A stretch of 33,002 nucleotides of DNA. It comes from an uncultured Collinsella sp. GTDB taxonomy: Bacteria; Actinomycetota; Coriobacteriia; Coriobacteriales; Coriobacteriaceae. The stretch covers positions 1 through 33,002 of the forward strand of contig UQNC01000020.1 of assembly GCA_900542175.1 (NCBI GenBank). Reading direction: 5' to 3'. The position numbers and the translations under genes were made by a program. This document shows positions 7,881 to 14,528 of the stretch, piece after piece. Within the stretch, counting starts at the first letter, position 1, and the number at the start of each line of letters is the position of its first letter. Below the pieces are notes generated by a model. That model saw only the letters and a list, made by a program, of their open reading frames with translations, was not told the DNA's origin and did no database searches.

Positions 7881-8504
7881 ATGAAGGTTCTTTTGGTCAA
7901 TGGCAGCCCCAAGGCAAACGGCAACACCGCCCGCGCGCTCGCCGAGGTCGCCGAGCAATTGCATGCCGAGGGCATCGATACCGAGGTGTTCCAGCTGGGC
8001 GCCAAGCCCATTCGCGACTGCATTGGCTGTGGCCAGTGCGGCAAGCTCGATTGCCGCTGCACCTTTGACGACGACGTGGTGAACGAGCTGATCGTTGCCG
8101 CCGAGCAGGCAGATGGCTTTGTCTTTGGCTCACCCGTCTACTATGCGCACCCCAGCGGACGCATCCTTTCGGCCCTCGACCGCGCCTTCTATGCTGGCAG
8201 CAAGGCCTTTGCGCACAAGCCGGGTGCCGCGGTCGCCGTCGCCCGTCGCGGCGGCACGTCGACCACCTTCGATGTACTCAATAAATACTTCACCATCAAC
8301 CAGATGCCCGTGGTCGCCTCCACCTATTGGAACAACGTCTTTGGCGCCATGCCGGGCGAGGCCGATGGAGATGCCGAGGGTCTGGCCACCATGCGAAATA
8401 TCGGCAAAAACATGGCCTGGCTCCTGCGTTGCATCGAGGCAGGACAGGTCGCCGGCATCGAAGCCCCCGAAGCCGATCGCGCCAGGACCAACTTCATTCG
8501 TTAG
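7881..8504 (+). CDS. NAD(P)H-dependent FMN reductase-like flavoprotein
   Basis: A 207-residue flavodoxin-fold oxidoreductase. The N-terminal FMN phosphate loop NGSPKANGNTARAL (residues 7-20) and the later FGSPVYYAHPSGRIL segment are typical of NADPH-dependent FMN reductases and iron-sulphur flavoproteins. A cysteine cluster, CIGCGQCGKLDCRC (about 46-59), has the spacing seen in iron-sulphur flavoprotein relatives, so it may bind a cluster; this is inference. ATG 7881 is preferred over the adjacent GTG 7878 because of its distance from GAGGGAG. The next gene starts 16 nt after the stop, so the two are probably co-transcribed. Substrate unknown (quinones, azo or nitro compounds, or a ferredoxin partner are all possible). 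Confidence 0.85.
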   Translation: MKVLLVNGSPKANGNTARALAEVAEQLHAEGIDTEVFQLGAKPIRDCIGCGQCGKLDCRCTFDDDVVNELIVAAEQADGFVFGSPVYYAHPSGRILSALDRAFYAGSKAFAHKPGAAVAVARRGGTSTTFDVLNKYFTINQMPVVASTYWNNVFGAMPGEADGDAEGLATMRNIGKNMAWLLRCIEAGQVAGIEAPEADRARTNFIR

Positions 8505-8520
8505 AACGGCGGAACATTAT

Positions 8521-8862
8521 ATGAACGTGCAAATTTTTGGCACCAAGAAGTCCTTCGACACCAAGAAGGCCCAGCGCTATTTTAAGGAGCGCCGCATTAA
8601 GGTGCAGTTTATCGACCTTAAGGAAAAGGAGATGAGCAAGGGCGAGCTCACGAGCGTGATGCAGGCGGTCGGCGGCATCGACAAGCTGCTCAACCCCAAA
8701 GCCAAGGACGAGGAGACGCTCGCGCTCATCCAGCACCTCACCCCTAGCCAGCGCTTCGACAAGTTGCTCGAAAACCAGCAGGTTCTAGCCGAGCCCATCG
8801 TGCGCAACGGCAAAAAGGCCACCGTCGGTTATTGCCCCGATGTATGGGGAGCCTGGGAGTAG
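8521..8862 (+). CDS. ArsC/Spx-fold protein lacking the redox cysteine
   Basis: A 113-residue protein of the ArsC/Spx/YffB thioredoxin-like family. The N-terminal strand and helix read FGTKKSFDTKKAQRYFKERR, where relatives have a cysteine at or near the Ser. LKEKEMSKGEL, GIDKLLNP and the C-terminal EPIVRNGKKATVGYCP follow the family pattern; the only Cys is in that last segment. It is therefore unlikely to be an arsenate reductase of the usual mechanism or a CxxC redox switch. A protein-interaction role, such as Spx-like binding of RNA polymerase, is possible but not shown. The ribosome site GGCGGA is weak. Downstream partner of the flavin reductase. Confidence 0.8.
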   Translation: MNVQIFGTKKSFDTKKAQRYFKERRIKVQFIDLKEKEMSKGELTSVMQAVGGIDKLLNPKAKDEETLALIQHLTPSQRFDKLLENQQVLAEPIVRNGKKATVGYCPDVWGAWE

Positions 8863-8948
8863 CCTGTGTTATTTGCCGGCGCATGGGTATAAGAGCAGGC
8901 GTTTGGCATAAGATTCAACTGTAAGCCATGTCTAACAAAGGAGGGCAC

Positions 8949-10079
8949 ATGCCCAACAAACCCGTGAAGATCATCATGCTTACCGGATACCTCGGTGCCG
9001 GCAAGACCACGCTGCTCAACCACATCCTCGCTAACGACGGCGGCATCCGCGCCGCCGTGATCGTCAACGATATCGGCGAGATCAACGTCGACGCCAGTCT
9101 TATCGCCGACGGCGGCCTTTCCGAGACCGACGACCTCATCCCGCTCACCAACGGCTGCATCTGCTGTACGCTTTCGGACGACCTTGCCAACCAGCTGCAG
9201 GGCATCGCCGATTCGGGCAAGTTCGACTACATCATCATCGAGGCCTCGGGTATCTGCGAGCCCATCCCCATCGCCTACACCATCTCGAGCTTCTGCGACG
9301 AGGCCAAGGTAGGCGGCGAGCCCAAGCTCGCGCTCGATAACATCGTGGCCGTGGTCGACTGCGCCCGCATGTATGAGGAGTTCAACGGCGGTCGCGACCT
9401 GCTGGCCGAGGATATCGACGAGGACGACATCGAAAGCCTGCTCATCCAGCAGATCGAGTTCTGCTCCACGCTGATCCTCAACAAGACCGATACCGTGAGC
9501 CCTGAGCAGATCGCCGAGCTCAAGGCTATCGTGCGCAGCCTGCAGAAGGACGCCGTGATTGTCGAGGCCCAAAACGGCGAGGTCCCCATGGAGGAGCTGC
9601 TCGACACCGACCGCTTCGACTTTATGCGCGCCTACAACTCCGCCGCCTGGATCGAGGCCATGGAGCATCCCGAGGAGCACGACGACCCCGAGGTGCTCGA
9701 GTACGACATCGAGACCTTTGTGTACTCGCGCCGCAAGCCGTTTGACCTGCAGAAGTTCACCGATTTTGTTGAGCAGGAGTGGCCCGACGAGGTCATCCGC
9801 GTCAAGGGTCCGCTGTGGCAGACCGGCGATCCGGACATGTGCTACATGTTCGAGCAGGCCGGCCACCAAATGCGCCTGATGGAGAACGGTCTGTTCGTTG
9901 ACTCCGCGCCCGAGGGCGAGAAGCAGAAGATCATCGACGAGAACCCCGAGATCATGCAGATTTGGGACGACGAGACGGGCGACCGCATGACGAGCCTGTG
10001 CATCATCGGCCGTCACATGGACAAGGATGCGCTCATCGCCTCCCTCGATGCCTGCCTGACCGACTGGCACCGCGCCTAG
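8949..10079 (+). CDS. COG0523 (CobW/YjiA-type) metallochaperone GTPase
   Basis: A 376-residue G3E-family GTPase that likely delivers a metal (zinc, cobalt or nickel) to target proteins. Seen: Walker A GYLGAGKTT (residues 13-21), VNDIGEINVD, the metal-binding CxCC motif CICC (70-73), and guanine-specificity NKTD (178-181). A CobW C-terminal domain follows from about 235 (DIETFVYSRRKPFDLQKF). There is no long His-rich tail, only an acidic/His stretch, EHPEEHDDPE. Start ATG 8949 follows AAGGAGGG; an upstream ATG at 8928 has no ribosome site. A strong terminator follows. The exact metal cannot be told and no Zur-type box was recognised upstream. Confidence 0.9.
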   Translation: MPNKPVKIIMLTGYLGAGKTTLLNHILANDGGIRAAVIVNDIGEINVDASLIADGGLSETDDLIPLTNGCICCTLSDDLANQLQGIADSGKFDYIIIEASGICEPIPIAYTISSFCDEAKVGGEPKLALDNIVAVVDCARMYEEFNGGRDLLAEDIDEDDIESLLIQQIEFCSTLILNKTDTVSPEQIAELKAIVRSLQKDAVIVEAQNGEVPMEELLDTDRFDFMRAYNSAAWIEAMEHPEEHDDPEVLEYDIETFVYSRRKPFDLQKFTDFVEQEWPDEVIRVKGPLWQTGDPDMCYMFEQAGHQMRLMENGLFVDSAPEGEKQKIIDENPEIMQIWDDETGDRMTSLCIIGRHMDKDALIASLDACLTDWHRA

Positions 10080-10118
10080 ATTTATCCAAGCGGGCATTTT
10101 TCCGCCTACGTAACCGCC

Positions 10119-10153
10119 AAACCACCACGAAGGTGCCCTTCGTGGTGGTTTTT
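10119..10153 (+). terminator. Intrinsic terminator after the CobW-family gene
   Basis: A perfect 14-bp stem (10119-10132 with 10138-10151, arms AAACCACCACGAAG and its complement) has a 5-nt loop and ends in a run of five T (10149-10153). Confidence 0.92.
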
Positions 10154-10174
10154 CGTTCTGAGCCAAGGAGATTC

Positions 10175-10774
10175 ATGTTCAACATTGTGCTGTATGCGCC
10201 CGAGATTCCGGCCAATACGGGCAATATCGGCCGCACCTGCGTGGTTACCGGCGCCCGCCTGCATCTGGTGGAGCCGCTGGGGTTTTCGCTCGACGACAAG
10301 ACGGTGCGTCGCGCCGGCCTGGGCTACTGGCAAAATTTGGACGTGACGACCTATGCCGGCTGGGAGGATTTCCTTGCGCGCAACGGCCTCTCCCCCGCCG
10401 ACGAACGCCTGCATCTGCTGACCAAAAAGGCGCGCCGCACCTATGCGCAAAGTACCTACCGCGACGGTGACTTTTTGGTCTTTGGCAGCGAGAGCTCGGG
10501 GATTCCCGAGCCACTGCTTGCCGCGGCGCCCGAGCGCTGCGAGCGCATCCCCATGTTGCGCGATTGCGACTCGCTCGAAAACGCCGACGCCTGGGAGGCC
10601 CACGAGGAGTCGCTCGGGCATACCGAGGACAGCCACGAAGCCATCCTTCGACAGGATATCTGCGGCAACTTCGTCGACCCGGACGACTACCGCATCAGCG
10701 CTCTCAACCTCTCTAACAGCGCCGCCATCGTCCTCTACGAGGCCCTGCGCCAAACAGGCTTTCCGGGAATGTGA
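10175..10774 (+). CDS. trmL: tRNA (cytidine/uridine-2'-O)-methyltransferase TrmL
   Basis: A SPOUT-fold methyltransferase expected to methylate the wobble ribose (position 34) of tRNA-Leu isoacceptors, with SAM as donor. The 199-residue product has the three SpoU motifs: IPANTGNIGRTCV near the N-terminus, VFGSESSGIPE in the middle, and the C-terminal knot ALNLSNSAAIVLYEALRQ. It is about 40 residues longer than E. coli TrmL (about 157). The extra length is an acidic segment (ENADAWEAHEESLGHTED) between motifs 2 and 3. ATG 10175 follows AAGGAG. The last codon and stop (ATG TGA, 10769-10774) lie inside a palindromic repeat. Confidence 0.92.
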   Translation: MFNIVLYAPEIPANTGNIGRTCVVTGARLHLVEPLGFSLDDKTVRRAGLGYWQNLDVTTYAGWEDFLARNGLSPADERLHLLTKKARRTYAQSTYRDGDFLVFGSESSGIPEPLLAAAPERCERIPMLRDCDSLENADAWEAHEESLGHTEDSHEAILRQDICGNFVDPDDYRISALNLSNSAAIVLYEALRQTGFPGM

Positions 10775-10800
10775 CAAAGGAACTGTCCCTTTGTCACATT
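10768..10800. repeat. Dispersed palindromic element, TGTGACAAAGG type
   Basis: The 13-bp arms AATGTGACAAAGG (10768-10780) and CCTTTGTCACATT (10788-10800) enclose a short loop. The element contains the trmL stop codon and ends three bases before the stop of the convergent uvrA-like gene, so it may serve as a bidirectional terminator. It is nearly the same as the copy at 14496-14528. Confidence 0.85.
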
Positions 10801-10803
10801 CGG

Positions 10804-13284
10804 TTATAGGTAGCGGCCGGTGATGCTTGCGGGGCAGGCCACGATGTCGCCCGGCGTGCCGGCGCAGACGATTTGCCCGCCCGCGTCACCGCCGCCCGGG
10901 CCCATGTCGATCACATAGTCGGCGTTGCGGACAAGGTCGAGGTCGTGTTCGATCACGACAACTGTGGCGCCCTTGGCGACGAGGCCGTCAAACACACTCA
11001 GCAACACCTGAACATCGAGCGGATGCAGGCCGATCGTGGGCTCGTCAAATACGAATACGGCATCGTCCTGCACGCGGCCCATCTCGCTCGCAAGCTTAAG
11101 ACGCTGCGCCTCGCCGCCCGAAAGCGCCGGTGTGGGCTCGCCAAGTGTGAGATAACCCAAGCCCAGGTCGTGCAAGGTCTGCAAGCGCGCCTGAACCTTC
11201 TTGAGTCCCACCGTGGCGTCGAGGGCCTCGTCCACACTCATGTCCATAAGCTGCGGCAACGTCAGCAAGCTCCCGTCCTTGCCCTCGCGATGGATATGCG
11301 AAGCCGCATCTGCATAACGTGAGCCGCGACATGCCGGGCAGACGATCTCGACGTCGGGCAAAAACTGCACGTCGAGCGATATCGAACCCGTGCCATCGCA
11401 CGTAGGGCAGCGCAAAGCGCCAGTGTTGTAGCTAAATGCGCCTGCCTTGTAGCCGGCTGCCTTGGCCTCGGGCGTGCGGGCGAAGGCGCGACGCAGTTCA
11501 TCATGGATGTCGGCATAAGTCGCTACCGTCGAGCGCACGTTGGCACCGATGGGCGTGGCGTCTATCAGGTTGGCACGTGCAATGCCCTCGGCATCGACCC
11601 AACGCACGTGTTTTGGCAGGCGCTCGCCGGCTGCCTGCGCCTTAAGTGCCGGGATGAGTGTCTCGAGCACCAACGTCGTCTTACCCGAACCCGAAACGCC
11701 CGTCACCGCGACAAGGCGACCGCGCGGGATATCGACTTCGAGCGGTTTGACGGTATGGATGGCATCGGTCGCCATGCGGATATGGCCCCGGTCAAACATT
11801 TCGTCGTCAGGCACCTGCGGACGCAAGCGCTCAGGCTCCGAGCGCAAAAATGGGGCGATGCGGCTGCCCTGCGATTCTTCGACCTCGCCTACCGCGCCCG
11901 CGGCGATCACATTGCCGCCGCCTGCTCCGGCAACGGGGCCCATCTCGACCAGATAGTCGGATTCCGCCAGTACGCGCGTGTCGTGGTCGACAACGACCAC
12001 GGTGTTGCCGTCATCCACCAAATCGCGCATCACGCCTACCAGGCCGTCGACATTGGCAGGATGCAAGCCAATCGAGGGCTCGTCCAGCACATAGAGCACG
12101 CCCGTCGATCGGTTACGCACCACGCGGGCGAGCTGCACGCGCTGACGCTCGCCCGTGGAGAGCGTGGCACCGGCGCGGTCGAGCGAAAGGTAATCGAGGC
12201 CCAGATCGACCAGTCGACGGGCCGTGCTCAAAAATGAATCGCAGATATCCGTCGCCATGGGCTGCATCTCGGCCGGCAAGGATGCGGGCACCCCGCGCAC
12301 CCACTCAATCGCCTCACCCAGCGTCATAGCCGCGGCCTGCGCCAGATTGATACCGCGCACCTGGGGATGGCGTGCGGCCTCGGAGAGACGCGTGCCGCCA
12401 CAGTCACGGCATGGCCCCTCGCGCAAAAAGCGCGCCACGCGCTTGAGACCCTTGTCGTCCTTAACCTTGGCGAGCGCATTCTCGACGGTATAGGCAGCGT
12501 TGTAATAGGTAAAATCGAGCGGCGTGGCGCCCTCGCCGTTTTTGGGAACGTAGAGAATGTGCTTTTTAACCGCCGGACCGTGGAACACGATGTCGCGCTC
12601 TTGAGGCGTGAGCTGGTTAAACGGCACGTCGGTGCGCACGCCCATCTCGCCAGCCACCTGCTTCATCAGATCCCACATGAGTGTGCCCCAAGGAAGCACC
12701 GCGCCCTCGTTGATGGTCTTTGACTCGTCGGGCACCAGGCTCGCTTCGTCCACCTCGCGCATGACACCGGTGCCGCCGCAGGTAGGGCACGCACCGCCGC
12801 TGTTAAAGGCAAGGTCCTCGGCACTCGGCGCGTAGAACTCGCGGCCGCATGCGGGGCACGTGAGCGACAGGCCCGCAGCCACGTTAAGGCTCGGCTCCAC
12901 ACGCGCCCCGCAATGTGGGCACACGTGATGGGCACAGCGGCTAAAGAGCAAACGCAGACTGTTGTTGAGCTCGGTCATGGTACCAAAGGTCGAGCGCACG
13001 CCTGGCACACTGGGACGCTGATGCAACGCGAGTGCCGCCGGTACGTGCAATACCTCGTCCACCTGGGCGTGCTCGGCCTGCGTCAGGCGACGTCGAGTAT
13101 AGGTGCTGAGCGCCTCCAGGTAACGGCGCGAGCCCTCGGCATAAAGAACTCCCAGCGCCAGCGAGCTCTTGCCCGAGCCCGACACGCCGGCAATGCCCAC
13201 GAGCCTCCCCAGCGGAATATCGATATCGATGTCCTTGAGATTGTGAACACGTGCACCGCGCACCTCGATAGCCTGCGGGCTCAT
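10804..13284 (-). CDS. UvrA-like ABC ATPase lacking the UvrB-binding domain (class II UvrA)
   Basis: An 826-residue double-ABC DNA-binding ATPase. Seen: Walker A GVSGSGKSS (33-41) followed by EGSRRYLEALSTYTRR; zinc-type pairs CPHC, CPAC and CPTC; first signature LSTGERQRVQLARV with LDEPSIGLHP; second Walker A GVSGSGKTT; a CPTC/CPAC zinc module; second signature LSGGEAQRLKLA with FDEPTIGLHP. True UvrA is about 940 residues. The roughly 100-residue UvrB-binding insert expected between the first CPHC and the next zinc pairs is reduced to a short linker. Such UvrA2/DrrC-type proteins are linked to resistance to DNA-binding drugs rather than core excision repair. ATG 13284 is preceded by AAGGTGA; ATG 13317, overlapping the upstream gene, is an alternative. 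Confidence 0.88.
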   Translation of the reverse strand: MSPQAIEVRGARVHNLKDIDIDIPLGRLVGIAGVSGSGKSSLALGVLYAEGSRRYLEALSTYTRRRLTQAEHAQVDEVLHVPAALALHQRPSVPGVRSTFGTMTELNNSLRLLFSRCAHHVCPHCGARVEPSLNVAAGLSLTCPACGREFYAPSAEDLAFNSGGACPTCGGTGVMREVDEASLVPDESKTINEGAVLPWGTLMWDLMKQVAGEMGVRTDVPFNQLTPQERDIVFHGPAVKKHILYVPKNGEGATPLDFTYYNAAYTVENALAKVKDDKGLKRVARFLREGPCRDCGGTRLSEAARHPQVRGINLAQAAAMTLGEAIEWVRGVPASLPAEMQPMATDICDSFLSTARRLVDLGLDYLSLDRAGATLSTGERQRVQLARVVRNRSTGVLYVLDEPSIGLHPANVDGLVGVMRDLVDDGNTVVVVDHDTRVLAESDYLVEMGPVAGAGGGNVIAAGAVGEVEESQGSRIAPFLRSEPERLRPQVPDDEMFDRGHIRMATDAIHTVKPLEVDIPRGRLVAVTGVSGSGKTTLVLETLIPALKAQAAGERLPKHVRWVDAEGIARANLIDATPIGANVRSTVATYADIHDELRRAFARTPEAKAAGYKAGAFSYNTGALRCPTCDGTGSISLDVQFLPDVEIVCPACRGSRYADAASHIHREGKDGSLLTLPQLMDMSVDEALDATVGLKKVQARLQTLHDLGLGYLTLGEPTPALSGGEAQRLKLASEMGRVQDDAVFVFDEPTIGLHPLDVQVLLSVFDGLVAKGATVVVIEHDLDLVRNADYVIDMGPGGGDAGGQIVCAGTPGDIVACPASITGRYL

Positions 13285-13309
13285 CTTCTGTTCCGTCACC
13301 TTTATCACC

Positions 13310-14428
13310 CTACTCATGCCATAAAACGCGGTCGCGGATATACTCGCCCAGCATGGGCACGGTAAACCGCACAAGGCCGTATCCGGCGGCCTCGATGACG
13401 CGCTCGCGAATCAGGCTTGCGCGATATTTACTCGCCCAGCTCTGGGTACGGTCGCAGCGCTCAATGATATCCGCCGTGCGCGTCGGCTTGTCCTCGTCAA
13501 CCGCCATAGCCTCGATAAAGAGGCGCTGAGGGCTGCGCAGACCGTAATACAGAGGTGCGTCAACCGCTTCGTAGAACTCGGAGACGGCATCCGCATGGCC
13601 ATTCTCGACATCGCGCCTTTCGATGACCTGCGAGCCACGCCGGACAGCAGACCGCCACATGTAATAGCCCACCAGCTGAACCATATAGGGATGCCCCATG
13701 CTCTTGCGCGCCGCAAGGTCCGCCGTCTCCGCGTCAACGTAAAGACCAGCGTCTTTGACCGTCTGGATATACGAATCGCGCACTTTGGGCAAAGATATTG
13801 CCCCCAACGTACGCTGCTGGGCACGCCGCAAAAACGTCACGCTCGGCTCTTCGAGCAGATCGTCAACCATACTGGGCAAGCCGGCGAACGCCAGCGCAAG
13901 ACCGCGCTGGTCGCTATCGGGCAAGCCCGTGGCATCCTGGTCTCCGAGCACCTGCTGATAGAGGACGGCAAGAGCCGCCAGTTCCTCGATAGACACCGAT
14001 TGTGCCTCGTCAATCGCAAACAAGACGCCCTTGCCCGGACCGAGCTTCTTGAGACGCTCGTTGACCAGCCCTCGCAATGTCTCGCCTTTTGCCCGCGCCG
14101 CCTCGACCGACATCCGGCCAAACGACGGCCCAAACTCCATTGACGTCACAACGGGTTTATTCGAGCGAAGCGCGTCGGCCAAGCGGTCGCACAAACCAAG
14201 CGAAGCGGAATCGGAGACAACCGCCCATCCGCGCTCGCTGGCTAGACGTTGCAGCTCCCGCAGGAGAACCGTTTTGCCACAGCCGCGGTTTCCCGTAATG
14301 AGCATGAGCCTGCCCGGCGCTCCGGCGCCGTTGTCGAGCCCTTCCTCAAAATCTTCGATGACCGACTCGCGACCGATGAGTATCGGAGGCCGCTTACCAG
14401 CTGTGGGCTTAAAGGGATTTGGATTCAT
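13310..14428 (-). CDS. AAA/ORC-like ATP-binding protein
   Basis: A 372-residue P-loop ATPase of the AAA_16/ORC-like kind. It has an N-terminal entry motif PPILIGRESVIEDFEEGLDN (residues 14-33), Walker A GNRGCGKTVLL, Walker B VLFAIDEAQS and a sensor-like ALAFAGLPSM. The C-terminal quarter (RADIIERCDRTQSWASKYRASLIR onward; first part TADIIERCDRT) looks like a winged helix, as in Cdc6/ORC proteins. Cellular role unknown. ATG 14428 follows GAGGAGG by five bases. The gene overlaps or nearly abuts the uvrA-like gene (26 nt before the chosen start), so the two are probably co-transcribed from the promoter at 14463-14492. Confidence 0.75.
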   Translation of the reverse strand: MNPNPFKPTAGKRPPILIGRESVIEDFEEGLDNGAGAPGRLMLITGNRGCGKTVLLRELQRLASERGWAVVSDSASLGLCDRLADALRSNKPVVTSMEFGPSFGRMSVEAARAKGETLRGLVNERLKKLGPGKGVLFAIDEAQSVSIEELAALAVLYQQVLGDQDATGLPDSDQRGLALAFAGLPSMVDDLLEEPSVTFLRRAQQRTLGAISLPKVRDSYIQTVKDAGLYVDAETADLAARKSMGHPYMVQLVGYYMWRSAVRRGSQVIERRDVENGHADAVSEFYEAVDAPLYYGLRSPQRLFIEAMAVDEDKPTRTADIIERCDRTQSWASKYRASLIRERVIEAAGYGLVRFTVPMLGEYIRDRVLWHE

Positions 14429-14462
14429 ATCGGCCTCCTCGGATTGGCAAACCCTGGTAACA

Positions 14463-14492
14463 GTTATACCAACTTATACTGAGTTATACCAA
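14463..14492 (-). promoter_or_regulatory. Promoter with two direct TTGGTATAACT repeats
   Basis: On the minus strand the 11-mer TTGGTATAACT occurs twice, starting at 14492 and 14472, exactly 20 bp (two helical turns) apart. TTGGTA (14492-14487) and TATAAC (14468-14463) make -35 and -10 boxes with an 18-bp spacer. The repeats may be an operator that overlaps the promoter of the ATPase-uvrA2 pair. Confidence 0.55.
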
Positions 14493-14495
14493 TAG

Positions 14496-14528
14496 CATGT
14501 GACAAAGGGGCTGTCCCTTTGTCACATG
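14496..14528. repeat. Dispersed palindromic element, TGTGACAAAGG type
   Basis: A 15-nt arm (14496-14510, CATGTGACAAAGGGG) pairs with 14514-14528 apart from one base, with a 3-nt loop. The stop codon of the minus-strand ribosome-protection gene lies in the right arm (14522-14524). It closely matches the element at 10768-10800. Confidence 0.88.

Noticed and set aside
8829..10166. Long open frame opposite the CobW-family gene (445 codons)
   Set aside because: Antisense shadow. The CobW motifs, ribosome site and terminator are all on the plus strand.
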